From contig NZ_CP017269.1 of NCBI RefSeq assembly GCF_001750685.1, positions 4,443,416 to 4,507,415 on the forward strand: DNA of 64,000 nucleotides, written 5' to 3'. The DNA is from Geosporobacter ferrireducens (GTDB lineage Bacteria; Bacillota; Clostridia; Peptostreptococcales; Thermotaleaceae). Shown here in pieces: positions 8,704 through 18,866 of this stretch. The translations under genes were made by a program, and so were the position numbers. Numbering within the stretch: the first letter of the stretch is position 1; each line of letters begins with the position of its first letter. The notes beneath the pieces were generated by a model. It saw only the letters and a program-made list of their open reading frames with translations. It was not told where the DNA came from and did not search any database.

Positions 8704-11076
8704 ATGAATAGAGAAAACTTTATAGATACAATGAATAAAATCCTCAAAGCTGACTATGGAAAGTCTATGGAGCGGGCATCGGCCCAGGAGAAATATCATG
8801 CTGCGGCAAAAAGTATCATGGCTTTTATTGCAGAGGATTGGTATCATACAGAAGTGAACTATGAGAAAGGAAAACAAGCATACTATCTTTCTGCTGAATT
8901 TTTAATGGGAAGAGCCTTTAGCAACAATCTGATCAATCTTGGTATTTATGAGGATGTAAAAGAAGTGCTGGAAAGCATGGGCATAGAAATCCATGGATTA
9001 GAAGAGGCAGAGGAAGATGCAGGATTAGGAAATGGCGGCCTAGGGAGACTGGCCGCCTGTTTCTTAGATTCCTGCGCGACAATGAACCTGCCTGTGACAG
9101 GATATGGTATCCGTTACCGGTATGGAATTTTTAAACAGAGATTCGAGAAAGGTTTCCAGCGGGAGGAAGGAGATCCATGGCTTCGCTGGGGTGACCCTTG
9201 GTCATTACGTAGGATAGAGGACCGGGTAACTGTTGATTTTTCTGATGGAAGCGTGCAGGCCATTCCCTATGATATGGCTATTTTAGGCTATGATACAAAA
9301 AACGTAAATAAACTTCGGCTATGGCAGGCAGAGCCCATAACAGAAGTTGATTTTCAATTGTTTAATGAACAGAAATATGACGAAGCTGTGAAGGAGAAAA
9401 ATAGGGCAGAAGATATTTCACGGATACTTTACCCAAATGACTCTAAAAAAGAGGGGAAAATATTGAGATTAAAGCAGCAATACTTTTTTGTCTCAGCCTC
9501 TCTTCAAGATATGGTTCGAAAATATAAACTGCTGCATGAAGGCTCCTTTGAAGTTTTCGACCAGTACCATGCAATACAGTTGAATGATACCCATCCAGTG
9601 GTCGCTATACCGGAGCTCATGCGGATTCTTGTGGATCAGGAGGGGCTTGCTTGGGATAAAGCTTGGTCAGTTACAGTAAAAACTTTTGCATACACAAATC
9701 ATACAATCCTGGCAGAAGCACTGGAACAATGGGATTGTATGGTATATCGCAAGCTGCTGCCAAGAGTATATCAGATCATTCAACAAATAGATAAGCGTTT
9801 TGTGGCTGAATTAAAAAAGCAAAACTATTCAAATGAGAAAATAGAGAAAATGAGAATTTTTGCCAATAAACGTATTCGAATGGCTTGGTTGGCCATACAC
9901 GGATGCCATACCACCAATGGGGTAGCGGCACTCCATACGAAGATCCTCATAGAACAGGAATTAAGAGATTGGTATAAACTATATCCAGATAGATTTCAGA
10001 ATAAGACAAACGGAGTTACGCCTAGACGCTGGCTGCTGTTGAGTAATCCGGAGTTGTCAGAATTGATCACAGAGCTGCTGGGTACAAAAGATTGGATACG
10101 GGATCTGGGGAGATTAAAGGATTTGGAAAAATATGCGGACAAGCAAGAAGCGATGCAGCGGTTCATAGAGATTAAAGAAGCTAAAAAAAGACAGTTGGCA
10201 GCATATATTTATCAACGGGAGGGCATTGAGATTGACCCAAATTCTATTTTTGATATTCAGATTAAGCGGCTTCATGAATACAAACGACAGATGTTAAATG
10301 CTTTCCACATTTTAGATTTGTATTATCGATTGAAGGAAAATCCGCAGCTGGATATTCAACCGCGAACCTTTATTTTTGGAGCGAAGGCAGCACCAGGCTA
10401 TTTCCGGGCCAAGGCTGTCATCAAATTGATTCATGAGATTGCTAAACGGATAAACAATGATCCCGCTGTCAACCATAAAATAAAGGTTGTTTTTGTACAA
10501 AACTATGGAATTTCTTATGCAGAGAAACTATTCCCGGCAGCGGATGTCTCTGAGCAGATTTCTACAGCAGGAAAGGAAGCCTCCGGTACGGGAAATATGA
10601 AATTTATGCTAAATGGTACACCTACTTTAGGAACATATGATGGGGCCAATGTAGAAATCGTTGAAGAAGCAGGAGAAGAAAACAACTTTATTTTCGGAGC
10701 CAGAGTAGAGGAAATAGAGACAATAAAAGCTCATTATGATCCCAAGGTTTACTATGAAAGCGTGCCAGGTTTAAAACGGGTTATAGATGCGCTTGTAGAC
10801 GGAACCCTTGATGATGACGGAACAGGGATGTTCCGTGAATTGTACCAGTCTATTCTTGAAGGAGCATCCTGGCATAAGGCAGATCATTATTTTATTTGTA
10901 GGGATTTTGATGATTACCGCAAGGCGCAGGAAAAGGTTGATAAAGATTATCGATTACCTTTAAATTGGGCAAGGAAATGCTGGATGAATCTGGCCAATTC
11001 AGGAAAGTTTAGTACGGATAGAACGATTGCAGAGTATGCAAAAGAAATATGGCATATTGAGCCAAGAAAAATATAG
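8704..11076 (+). CDS. glgP: Glycogen/maltodextrin phosphorylase
   Basis: A 790-residue GT35 phosphorylase that splits alpha-1,4-glucans with phosphate to release glucose-1-phosphate. The N-terminal KQAYYLSAEFLMGRA and GNGGLGRLAACFLDS motifs and the PLP-binding segment EASGTGNMKFMLNG (Schiff-base Lys about K633) are all intact. The start lies 11 bases after malQ. Because it lies in a maltodextrin uptake operon, maltodextrin phosphorylase (MalP) is the likelier role, though sequence alone does not separate MalP from GlgP. An imperfect hairpin with a T-run follows. Confidence 0.93.
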   Translation: MNRENFIDTMNKILKADYGKSMERASAQEKYHAAAKSIMAFIAEDWYHTEVNYEKGKQAYYLSAEFLMGRAFSNNLINLGIYEDVKEVLESMGIEIHGLEEAEEDAGLGNGGLGRLAACFLDSCATMNLPVTGYGIRYRYGIFKQRFEKGFQREEGDPWLRWGDPWSLRRIEDRVTVDFSDGSVQAIPYDMAILGYDTKNVNKLRLWQAEPITEVDFQLFNEQKYDEAVKEKNRAEDISRILYPNDSKKEGKILRLKQQYFFVSASLQDMVRKYKLLHEGSFEVFDQYHAIQLNDTHPVVAIPELMRILVDQEGLAWDKAWSVTVKTFAYTNHTILAEALEQWDCMVYRKLLPRVYQIIQQIDKRFVAELKKQNYSNEKIEKMRIFANKRIRMAWLAIHGCHTTNGVAALHTKILIEQELRDWYKLYPDRFQNKTNGVTPRRWLLLSNPELSELITELLGTKDWIRDLGRLKDLEKYADKQEAMQRFIEIKEAKKRQLAAYIYQREGIEIDPNSIFDIQIKRLHEYKRQMLNAFHILDLYYRLKENPQLDIQPRTFIFGAKAAPGYFRAKAVIKLIHEIAKRINNDPAVNHKIKVVFVQNYGISYAEKLFPAADVSEQISTAGKEASGTGNMKFMLNGTPTLGTYDGANVEIVEEAGEENNFIFGARVEEIETIKAHYDPKVYYESVPGLKRVIDALVDGTLDDDGTGMFRELYQSILEGASWHKADHYFICRDFDDYRKAQEKVDKDYRLPLNWARKCWMNLANSGKFSTDRTIAEYAKEIWHIEPRKI

Positions 11077-11129
11077 GCTGTAGTTGAATTTTATGATGAC
11101 CGTCTCATAAAATTCTCTATTCTTTCTCT

Positions 11130-11171
11130 CCCCAACCCTTAGCGGCAAAGCTGCTGGGGGTATTCTTTTTT
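11130..11171 (+). terminator. Probable terminator at the end of the maltodextrin operon
   Basis: CCCC...AGC pairs with GCT...GGGG around GGCAAA, and the hairpin is followed by TATTCTTTTTT. The stem has internal mismatches, so strength is uncertain. Confidence 0.5.
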
Positions 11172-11244
11172 AGATTTTAGAGATCGAAGTTGCTGGGCAT
11201 ATCACTACATTCTATTTAATAAAATAGAGTAGGAGGTGGGGGGA

Positions 11245-12612
11245 ATGAAAGACAGAAAAGTTGGACCTTTTGCTCTTTTTTTTATGTTACTATTATGGTG
11301 CTTTGTTGTATTTGGACCAATCTATTTTTTGCTTTGCAAACCAATACCGGATTATATGGTTGATGATAAAGAAGTCAGTCCTTGGAAAGGGGTCATTACC
11401 TTATGGGACTATCCGCGGGTGGATATTGAGAATGGCAGCCGATATGGGTGGATTAACGGAAAAATAAAAGCCTTTGAAAAGGCTAATCCGGGTGTATATA
11501 TAGAGTTAGTCCCCATTGACTTCAAATCAGGACCCATACAATTGGAGACAGCCATTAGCACGGGAGAAGTACCGGATATTGCTCCGGTAGCCGCAGATTA
11601 TGCTATTGTATCTAAACAGCTTTTGGAGCCTGTTGATAGATTCTTAAGCAGGGAAGAACTGGATGATTATAAAACGCAAGCCATTACTGCCGTTAGACAT
11701 GAGGGAAAAGCCTGGGGATTTCCCTGGATGATGACTACCTATACGATGATTCTTAACAATGACTTGTTCCGAGAAAAAGGAGTAGAAATTCCCAGGGATG
11801 GAAACTGGACTTATGATGAATTTGTGAATGCATTAAAAGCACTCACCTTCGACAGAGATAATGATGGGAAAAAGGACTGCTACGGATTTAACAGCTTTAT
11901 CGATACCTATGCCTATAACCTGTGGGGAATTCTACTTGCAGATGGTGCTGAAATATTTGATGAGGATTATCTAATTTACCGCTTTGATGATGATCGGGCA
12001 AGAAAAGGATTGCAAAGATTAGTGGATCTCAAGCAGCTTCACCAGGTAACACCTAGCAATTTTGGAGAAAACACTGAAGACCAGGCCTGGCTAACTTTTT
12101 ATCGAGACAAGGCAATAGCCGTATATCCTGCTGGAACCTGGACAGTAAATACACTCAACCGGATCAGGCAGCAAGGAGCAGGTTTTGAATTTTCCGTGGC
12201 GAACTATCCTATTGGTGAAAAAGGACTTCCTGTATCGGTTTCGGCGAATGTATCCGCTTATGGTATATTTAAGCAAGAAGATCAATCCAAACTGGAAATG
12301 TGCGTAAAATTTTTAAAATTTATTACTGACGAAAAAAGTCAGAAAGAGCTTCATCGGTTGGGAGTTTTTCCAGTGAAAAAAAGTGCCGGGAATATTTATG
12401 AAAATGATCCTATGATGTCTACGATCGAGAAAAGCCTTCCTTATACCCAAAATCTACCGAGGCATCCCTATTGGATGACCATTGATGGAATTCTGCAGAG
12501 TCAAATTCGTCAGGCTGTGTTGGGTAAGAAAACTGTAGAGGATGCCATTACGGATGCAAAGTTAAAAATAGAAGCTTTTTTAGAAATGAAGAAAAAAGAA
12601 AATGGAAAATGA
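11245..12612 (+). CDS. Extracellular sugar-binding protein, membrane-anchored
   Basis: A 455-residue family 1 solute-binding protein. Residues ~8-30 form a single hydrophobic helix (FALFFMLLLWCFVVFG); no good lipobox follows, so it is probably held by an uncleaved N-terminal helix. The rest has the family's hinge features, including AYGIFKQEDQS. I chose the ATG at 11245 because AGGAGG lies eight bases upstream; a GTG at 11236 overlaps that site. It stands alone after the maltodextrin operon without permeases. It may feed the upstream transporter, act in sensing, or be an orphan. Ligand unknown. Confidence 0.82.
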   Translation: MKDRKVGPFALFFMLLLWCFVVFGPIYFLLCKPIPDYMVDDKEVSPWKGVITLWDYPRVDIENGSRYGWINGKIKAFEKANPGVYIELVPIDFKSGPIQLETAISTGEVPDIAPVAADYAIVSKQLLEPVDRFLSREELDDYKTQAITAVRHEGKAWGFPWMMTTYTMILNNDLFREKGVEIPRDGNWTYDEFVNALKALTFDRDNDGKKDCYGFNSFIDTYAYNLWGILLADGAEIFDEDYLIYRFDDDRARKGLQRLVDLKQLHQVTPSNFGENTEDQAWLTFYRDKAIAVYPAGTWTVNTLNRIRQQGAGFEFSVANYPIGEKGLPVSVSANVSAYGIFKQEDQSKLEMCVKFLKFITDEKSQKELHRLGVFPVKKSAGNIYENDPMMSTIEKSLPYTQNLPRHPYWMTIDGILQSQIRQAVLGKKTVEDAITDAKLKIEAFLEMKKKENGK

Positions 12613-12824
12613 TAATGGAAGAAGCATTTACTTATGTATAAGATGTTGTAATGCGGTTAAACAATAGTAGAGATGGATATTGCTTTTTTGTAGTGTCTTT
12701 CGTTGCCTGCAGCCAAAGGATATATAGGAATAGGGCAGGTTACCCTTGTATTTCATTAGGCAAAGAGGTATACTAAATGTGATCAATTCAAAGGCTAAAA
12801 AGAAATAGATGAGGAGTGGAATCG

Positions 12825-13739
12825 GTGAATATTGAAATGATTCAACAGAAACTTCTGGAGAAAATTCATATAGATCATCTGCGTATCAATGAACATATGT
12901 CAAAACATACATCTTTTAAAATCGGAGGGCCGGCGGACATTATGGTGCTGCCGACTACGGTGGATGAGATCAAACATGCCCTTACCTTGTGTAAAGAATA
13001 CAGCATACCCTATCAGATCATTGGTAATGGAAGTAACCTTCTTGTAAGGGACAAAGGAATCCGCGGTGTAGTGATAAAAATAGCAGAAAACTATAATGCT
13101 GTTAGAGTAGAAGACAATATTGTAACGGCACAGGCTGGTATTTTACTATCTACCCTGTCTAAAAAAATAATGGAATACGCATTAGCCGGTTTTGAGTTTG
13201 CAAGCGGCATACCGGGGACATTGGGGGGAGCTGTAGCGATGAATGCCGGTGCCTATGGCAGTGAAATGAAGGAAGTACTTCAGGGTGCTACCCTAATGGA
13301 TGACAAGGGGAATGTAATATATCTGGATAGAGACGCATTAGAACTAGAATACAGAAACAGTATTGTATTAAAAAAGGGTTATATTGTTTTAGAGGCAAAA
13401 ATAGCATTGCAGTTTGGAGATTTAGGAAAAATTAAAGAGATTACCAATGAGTTGACACAAAAAAGAACTACCAAGCAGCCGCTCCATCTTCCTAGCGCAG
13501 GAAGTACATTTAAAAGACCGCCGGGTTTTTTTGCCGGGAAGCTTATTGAGGATTCAGGGCTAAAGGGTGTTCGAGTAGGAGATGCCCAGGTGTCAGATTT
13601 GCATTCCGGTTTCATTGTGAATATTGGAAAGGCGTCAGCAGAGGATGTATTAAATCTTATAGGATTGGTGCAGAAAGTAGTTCGGGATAAATTTGGTGTA
13701 GACTTACATCCTGAGGTTAGAATTATTGGAGAGGAATAA
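12825..13739 (+). CDS. murB: UDP-N-acetylenolpyruvoylglucosamine reductase
   Basis: A 304-residue FAD enzyme that reduces UDP-GlcNAc-enolpyruvate to UDP-MurNAc in peptidoglycan synthesis. FAD-binding signatures are HTSFKIGGPADIMVLP and the GNGSNLLVRDKG loop; the central ASGIPGTLGGAVAMNAGAYG and the catalytic-region AGSTFKRPPGFFAGKLIED are intact. It is the short Gram-positive (type II) form. The GTG at 12825 is preceded by GAGGAG at eight bases, so I prefer it to the GTG at 12816. It heads the conserved murB-PHP-rapZ-yvcK block of Clostridia. Confidence 0.96.
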   Translation: MNIEMIQQKLLEKIHIDHLRINEHMSKHTSFKIGGPADIMVLPTTVDEIKHALTLCKEYSIPYQIIGNGSNLLVRDKGIRGVVIKIAENYNAVRVEDNIVTAQAGILLSTLSKKIMEYALAGFEFASGIPGTLGGAVAMNAGAYGSEMKEVLQGATLMDDKGNVIYLDRDALELEYRNSIVLKKGYIVLEAKIALQFGDLGKIKEITNELTQKRTTKQPLHLPSAGSTFKRPPGFFAGKLIEDSGLKGVRVGDAQVSDLHSGFIVNIGKASAEDVLNLIGLVQKVVRDKFGVDLHPEVRIIGEE

Positions 13740-13783
13740 GAAAGCATGCTTAAGGGGGAAATCTAGGAATTGGAGTGAAACCA

Positions 13784-14515
13784 GTGAAGATATTTGCAGA
13801 TTATCATACCCATACAAAATATAGTCATGGCAAGGGAACCATACAAGAAAATGTACAGGAGGCTATAAAAAAAGGATTAAAAGAGGTTGCTATAGCTGAT
13901 CACGGACCTAGGCACCTTGGCTTTGGGATTAAGAAAAAAGACTTGGAAAAGATGCGAAAAGAGATCGACCAGATTAATCAGACTACAGACAAGATTCAAG
14001 TAAAGCTTGGAATCGAAGCGAATATTATTGGTCTGGACGGAAAAATAGATGTAGATCAAGATATGTTAAAGCACTTGGATATTGTACTGGCAGGCTACCA
14101 TTTTGGAGCCCTTCCGGAAAATTTGATAGATGGTACAAAGATTCATGCCTACAATCTATTAGCGAAACATCTTCCTTCTGTTGTAAATAAGTCAAAGACA
14201 TTGAATACAAAGGCAGTGGTAGAGGCAGTGCACAACAATCCTATTGATGTTATTACCCATCCTGGAGCAAAAGCACATATTGATACAAGAGAGTTGGCAA
14301 AAGTAGCTGCAGCAAGAAATACAGCCTTAGAGATCAACAGCAGTCATGGTCATTTGACAGTAGAGTATATCAAGGTAGCAATGAAGGAAGGCGTAAAGTT
14401 TGTCATCAGCAGTGATGCGCACAAACCAGAGGATGTAGGAAATATAAAACCCGGTTTAGATCGTGCGATTGCTGCAGGTGTACCTGTTGCTCAAATCTTA
14501 AATGCAGAAGAATAG
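13784..14515 (+). CDS. PHP-domain phosphoesterase (YcdX-like)
   Basis: A ~243-residue metal-dependent phosphoesterase. The metal ligands are visible as DYHTHTKYSHGKG near the N-terminus, then IADHGPRH, and SSDAHKPEDVG near the C-terminus. The fold is that of YcdX-type PHP phosphatases; the physiological substrate is unknown. It lies between murB and rapZ, a position kept in many Clostridia. The start is uncertain between GTG 13775 and GTG 13784; the latter has GGAG eight bases upstream and gives the usual VKIFADYHTHT beginning. Confidence 0.88.
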   Translation: MKIFADYHTHTKYSHGKGTIQENVQEAIKKGLKEVAIADHGPRHLGFGIKKKDLEKMRKEIDQINQTTDKIQVKLGIEANIIGLDGKIDVDQDMLKHLDIVLAGYHFGALPENLIDGTKIHAYNLLAKHLPSVVNKSKTLNTKAVVEAVHNNPIDVITHPGAKAHIDTRELAKVAAARNTALEINSSHGHLTVEYIKVAMKEGVKFVISSDAHKPEDVGNIKPGLDRAIAAGVPVAQILNAEE

Positions 14516-14530
14516 TAAAAGGGGGATCCT

Positions 14531-15397
14531 ATGAAATTTGTAATTATTACTGGGCTGTCAGGAGCAGGAAAGAGTCAAGCGATGAAAAGTATGGAAGACC
14601 TGGGATTCTATTGCGTTGACAATCTGCCGGCTTCTCTCATCCCAAAGTTTACAGAATTATGTCTCCATGCACAAGGAGATATTGACAAAGTAGCATTGGT
14701 GATCGATATTCGCGGAGGACGATTCTTTGATGATTTGTTTGAAAATCTGGATATGCTTCGCCGAGTTGGATATGAATATGAAATACTATTCTTGGAGACC
14801 TCTGATGACGTGTTGATCAAACGATTTAAGGAATCTCGACGGGACCATCCCTTAAGTCCGGGGGATAGAATCATCGAAGGGATTAAAGCGGAGCGAAAGA
14901 AGCTGACCCGATTAAAAGAAATGGCCCACTATATTATTGATACCTCAAAGTTGACACCTGCTAATCTAAAGGATGAAATTCAGCAAATATTCATGCAGGG
15001 GGTTAAATCAAGAAATTTAACCATATCCATTCTTTCTTTTGGATTTAAAAAAGGCATTCCTTTGGACGCGGACCTTGTGTTTGATGTTCGTTTTCTACCG
15101 AATCCCCATTATATCGATGAACTTCGAGACTATACGGGAGATGATCAAAGTGTAAGGGACTATGTCATGAAATGGCCTGAAAGTATTTCTTTTATAGAAA
15201 AACTGAATGATATGATAGATTTCCTAATCCCCCTATATATAAAAGAGGGCAAATCACAGCTAGTAATTGCCATTGGCTGCACTGGAGGAAAACACCGGTC
15301 TGTGACAATTGCAAATATATTATATGAAACCCTAAAAGAGAAGGGACACCGTGCGATGATCAATCATAGGGATTCTGTAAGAACGGTAAGGGAGTAG
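14531..15397 (+). CDS. rapZ: RNase adapter / nucleotide-binding protein RapZ (YvcJ)
   Basis: A 288-residue P-loop protein. The Walker A is GLSGAGKS at residues 7-14, followed by FYCVDNLP, and the C-terminal domain has the conserved [10 protein letters not shown]. In Escherichia coli RapZ guides RNase E to the GlmZ RNA; in Bacillus YvcJ hydrolyses nucleotides and affects competence. Which role applies here cannot be seen. The ribosome binding site is GGGGGAT, and it is six bases from yvcK, so co-translation is likely. Confidence 0.96.
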   Translation: MKFVIITGLSGAGKSQAMKSMEDLGFYCVDNLPASLIPKFTELCLHAQGDIDKVALVIDIRGGRFFDDLFENLDMLRRVGYEYEILFLETSDDVLIKRFKESRRDHPLSPGDRIIEGIKAERKKLTRLKEMAHYIIDTSKLTPANLKDEIQQIFMQGVKSRNLTISILSFGFKKGIPLDADLVFDVRFLPNPHYIDELRDYTGDDQSVRDYVMKWPESISFIEKLNDMIDFLIPLYIKEGKSQLVIAIGCTGGKHRSVTIANILYETLKEKGHRAMINHRDSVRTVRE

Positions 15398-15403
15398 GGA
15401 AAA

Positions 15404-16741
15404 ATGAACCTTACGGATTGGTTAAAGCCGGGGTTGAAAATAAAAAGGTGGGTTGCATTAGGGGTGCTGGGAATTTTTTTAGTGAGTATGGGTGTATATC
15501 CTATTATCAGCTTTTTATTAGGGGAAAAAAGACTCACTAGTCATGCTTTTATGATGTTGTTTGTGGGAGCATTGTTTGTAGGAATTGCCGTTAAACGTGG
15601 AATATTATCGATACTGACCATTTTGGATATTCCAGGTGAGGGAACCAGCTATCGAAGCCGTATCGATAAAAAGCTTTATGATAAACGGATTTTGATGCGA
15701 GGGCCTAAGATCGTCGTTGTGGGAGGCGGCACCGGCCTTTCTGTCCTACTGCGGGGAATTAAGAAGTATACTTTGAATATCACCGCAATTGTTACAGTAG
15801 CCGATGACGGAGGCGGCTCAGGCAAACTGAGAGAGGATTTGGGCATGCTGCCGCCGGGCGATATTCGCAACTGTATTTTAGCCTTAGCAGATACAGAGCC
15901 AATTATGGAGCAATTATTGCAGTATCGTTTTACAGAGGGAAGTTTAAAGGGGCAAAGCTTTGGCAATCTATTAATTGCTGCCATGAATGGCATATCTGAT
16001 AATTTTGAAGAAGCCATTGGAAAAATCAACGATGTTTTAGCAGTTACAGGTAAGGTACTTCCCGTTACTACAGAGGATATCACTCTTTATGGAAAACTAA
16101 AAAACGGTAAAGTGATCAAGGGGGAGTCTCAGATTCCAATCAAGGTCAAAGAATATGAAAGTGAAATTGATCAGGTTTTTATAAAGCCCGATCATGTAAA
16201 ACCACTAAAGGAAGCGGTGGAGGCAATCCAAAATGCTGATGTTGTAATTCTAGGGCCTGGAAGCCTCTATACCAGTGTAATTCCAAATCTTCTGGTGCGT
16301 GATATTGCCGAGGCAATAAAAAAGACTTCTGCATTGCGGGTTTATGTAGCAAATGTAATGACACAGCCGGGTGAAACTGACGACTATGGTGTTTGGAAGC
16401 ATCTGGAGGCTATTTTTTCACATATAAAAGAGCAGGTTGTAGATTATGTCTTTGTGAACAACGAAGCCGTTCCTTTAGAAGTATTGGAAAAATATAAGAA
16501 AGACGGTGCTTCTCCTGTTGTGTTGAATCCAGAAGATCAGGAAAGGATTGCAAAAGCCGGTATTAAAATCAAGGAAGGCAAGTTTTTGGAAGTAAAAAAG
16601 CAATATATACGCCATGATACGGATAAGCTTTCAGAACAGATTATCAAGCTGGCATTGGAAGAAAAATATGCAACGGACAAGATTCGCATTCTAGATTATT
16701 ATTATTTTCATGAGAAATTAAAAAAACTCAGTAGGATTTGA
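15404..16741 (+). CDS. yvcK: Gluconeogenesis/cell-shape factor YvcK
   Basis: A 445-residue member of the YvcK/CofD-like family. Two transmembrane helices at ~17-37 and ~45-65 precede the cytoplasmic domain, as in the longer clostridial forms. The nucleotide-sugar binding region VVGGGTGLSVLLRG and VADDGGGSGKLRED are conserved, as is PPGDIRNCILALAD. In Bacillus YvcK binds UDP-sugars and supports cell-wall synthesis under gluconeogenic growth. It is the last gene of this block before a strong terminator; whiA, the usual next gene, is found 5 kb further on. Confidence 0.95.
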   Translation: MNLTDWLKPGLKIKRWVALGVLGIFLVSMGVYPIISFLLGEKRLTSHAFMMLFVGALFVGIAVKRGILSILTILDIPGEGTSYRSRIDKKLYDKRILMRGPKIVVVGGGTGLSVLLRGIKKYTLNITAIVTVADDGGGSGKLREDLGMLPPGDIRNCILALADTEPIMEQLLQYRFTEGSLKGQSFGNLLIAAMNGISDNFEEAIGKINDVLAVTGKVLPVTTEDITLYGKLKNGKVIKGESQIPIKVKEYESEIDQVFIKPDHVKPLKEAVEAIQNADVVILGPGSLYTSVIPNLLVRDIAEAIKKTSALRVYVANVMTQPGETDDYGVWKHLEAIFSHIKEQVVDYVFVNNEAVPLEVLEKYKKDGASPVVLNPEDQERIAKAGIKIKEGKFLEVKKQYIRHDTDKLSEQIIKLALEEKYATDKIRILDYYYFHEKLKKLSRI

Positions 16742-16743
16742 TG

Positions 16744-16769
16744 ACCCTCATTTATTGAGGGTTTTTTTT
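16744..16769 (+). terminator. Rho-independent terminator after yvcK
   Basis: ACCCTCA (16744-16750) pairs with TGAGGGT (16756-16762), followed by eight T. Confidence 0.9.
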
Positions 16770-16810
16770 GTTGAGAAATTTTTCTTGCTTGAGGCTAAAA
16801 ATGTAATATA

Positions 16811-16838
16811 TTGACGAAATGTGTCGATAAAATAGTAT
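16811..16838 (+). promoter_or_regulatory. Sigma-A type promoter of the chemoreceptor gene
   Basis: TTGACG (16811-16816) and TAGTAT (16833-16838) are 16 bp apart, about 95 bp before the start codon. I checked for a motility sigma-D box (TAAA and GCCGATAA at ~15 bp) and did not find one with correct spacing. Confidence 0.5.
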
Positions 16839-16932
16839 AGACTTTATAAACAGGGATATGAATGAAGTGATTTGAAAAAAGAGAGTGGGGTAAAAGTTTT
16901 ATAAAAATATAGCAAACGAGGGGGATGACAAT

Positions 16933-18672
16933 ATGAAATTAAAATTGCAAGGAAAACTGCTGTTCGTTATGATTGCTTTATTAAGCCTGCTAGGATTTTC
17001 CACTATAGCAATCGCCCGGTATCAACTAATAAAAATTGCCATGTATGAAATAGAGCAAAAACTTAGTGGCGATGCTAAGCTGGGCTATAGTCTTTTAGAC
17101 GTGAAATATGCAGGTGATTGGAGAGTAGAAGGAGATAAGCTCTATAAGGGAGCGGTATTGATTGGAGACGGAACCCAGAATGGGGGCAACTATCAATTGG
17201 TAGATGAAATAGAAAAGCAAACTGGTTCTTTAGCCACCATATTCATGAAAAATCAACAGGCAAAGCTGGAGACCCATGAGGGACCTTATCAGAGGGTAGC
17301 TACCAATGTACAGATGCAGGATGGCAGTCGGGCAGTAGGTACCCAGATATCTAAAAATGTTGCAGACGTGATAGAAAGAGACCAGGAATACAATGGTGAG
17401 GCTAACGTAAATGGTGTGATTTATCAAGGTCGATATATGCCCATCAAAGATGCCGGCGGCAAAATTATTGGGGCCTGGTTTGTCGGGGTTAGTAAAGCCA
17501 ACGCAATGAAGGTGGTAAACAAAACGATTTTCAACATGATTATCATCGGATTGGCAGTAATGTTTTTTGGTGTATTGATTTCTATATTGTTTGTTAAAAA
17601 AATGGTTCATAATATACAAGAAATTGTAAAAACTATTCAAGCAGCAGAAAATCAAGATCTAAGAGTAAACTGCGATGTACATACGAAAGACGAAATCGGT
17701 GAGATTGCTGATAGTCTAAACAATATGATCAGAACCCTGAAAGGGCTTCTTCAGAAGACCGGTCATTCCACAAAAAATGTTACAGAGACTTCAGAGCATT
17801 TATCGGAAATCACCGTACAAACCACCACGGCTGTAGAGGAAGTGGCAAGAGCCATTGAGGATATCGCCAAGGGGGCAATGGAACAGGCCAGAAACATGGA
17901 AGAAAGCATGCTGAAGGTCAGTGGCTTATCAGAAAAAATTGAACTGGTAACAAAAAATGCAAGGGAAATTGGAGATATATCAAAGGAAACCAATGAAATA
18001 ACTTCAGAAGGACTGGTTAAGGTACAAGTACTTACCGAAAAATCTGAAGAAACTGCTCAATCGACCATGGCAGTAAATGAAATCGTAATAGAAGTAAATC
18101 GACATGCACAGGAAATCGGGATGATTATTGGTGCCATTGGACAGATTGCCCAGCAAACAAATTTATTGGCTTTAAATGCGTCTATAGAAGCAGCCCGCGC
18201 CGGAGAGCACGGTAAAGGATTTTCCGTAGTTGCAGAAGAAATCAGAAAGTTGGCAGAGCAGTCCGGACGGGCAGCAGGGGATATTCATCAGATTATACAG
18301 GGAATACAGAATCAATCGAAGATGGCTGTACAGGCTATGGAACACGCTAAGGTTGCTGTTGGAGAAAATAATATAGCTGTGAATCAAACAGGAGAGATCT
18401 TTAAAAAGATTCTGGCTATAGTACAAAACCTGGTAACAAGAATTGACGAAGTAAATGGCTACAGCAAAGATATGGAGATAAGCAAAGATGAATTGATAGG
18501 AATCATAGAAAACTTATCGGCAATTGCAGAGGAAACTTCAGCTTCAGCCCAACAGGTTTCAGCATCTACCGAGGAGCAATTGGCATCGATGGAAGAGATT
18601 GCATCTTCCAGTCAAGATTTGGCAGAATCGGCCAAGCTGTTGTTAGAAGAAGTCAGGACATTTAAAATATAA
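16933..18672 (+). CDS. Methyl-accepting chemotaxis protein with Cache sensor
   Basis: A 579-residue chemoreceptor. The order is TM1 (about 9-30), an extracellular single-Cache domain (to ~195, with [14 protein letters not shown] near its end), TM2 (about 198-220), HAMP, and the coiled-coil signalling domain whose hairpin tip carries [32 protein letters not shown] residues (positions ~398-425). It feeds CheA/CheW to control swimming. It stands alone between yvcK and tnaA with its own promoter and terminator. The ligand is unknown; Cache domains of this kind often sense small organic acids. Confidence 0.93.
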   Translation: MKLKLQGKLLFVMIALLSLLGFSTIAIARYQLIKIAMYEIEQKLSGDAKLGYSLLDVKYAGDWRVEGDKLYKGAVLIGDGTQNGGNYQLVDEIEKQTGSLATIFMKNQQAKLETHEGPYQRVATNVQMQDGSRAVGTQISKNVADVIERDQEYNGEANVNGVIYQGRYMPIKDAGGKIIGAWFVGVSKANAMKVVNKTIFNMIIIGLAVMFFGVLISILFVKKMVHNIQEIVKTIQAAENQDLRVNCDVHTKDEIGEIADSLNNMIRTLKGLLQKTGHSTKNVTETSEHLSEITVQTTTAVEEVARAIEDIAKGAMEQARNMEESMLKVSGLSEKIELVTKNAREIGDISKETNEITSEGLVKVQVLTEKSEETAQSTMAVNEIVIEVNRHAQEIGMIIGAIGQIAQQTNLLALNASIEAARAGEHGKGFSVVAEEIRKLAEQSGRAAGDIHQIIQGIQNQSKMAVQAMEHAKVAVGENNIAVNQTGEIFKKILAIVQNLVTRIDEVNGYSKDMEISKDELIGIIENLSAIAEETSASAQQVSASTEEQLASMEEIASSSQDLAESAKLLLEEVRTFKI

Positions 18673-18710
18673 AAAAACTTATGGCGTCTTTTGATGCCAT
18701 AAGTTTTTTT
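18671..18710. terminator. Bidirectional terminator after the chemoreceptor
   Basis: A 15-bp stem (18671-18685 with 18696-18710) with core ACTTATGGC / GCCATAAGT, flanked by A- and T-runs. Confidence 0.9.
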
Positions 18711-18866
18711 ATGCAAACCTACACATAATAGGGGAAAAGATTATAAAAGGAAGAGGATTTTTTCATACAAATGTAGAATAATAGAGGAGGTATAAAAAAA
18801 TTTTAAGCAATAAAATTAATTCACAACACCGGTTGGTAGAATCTATATTAAAGGGAGGTTTATAGA

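Noticed and set aside
16795..16840. Motility sigma-factor promoter before the chemoreceptor
   Set aside because: TAAA and GTCGATAA are present but 23 bp apart instead of about 15; the TTGACG/TAGTAT pair fits better.
18711..18866. TnaC-like leader peptide before tryptophanase
   Set aside because: The only short frame (ATG 18711) encodes five residues without tryptophan, and no other plausible leader with a Trp codon was found.
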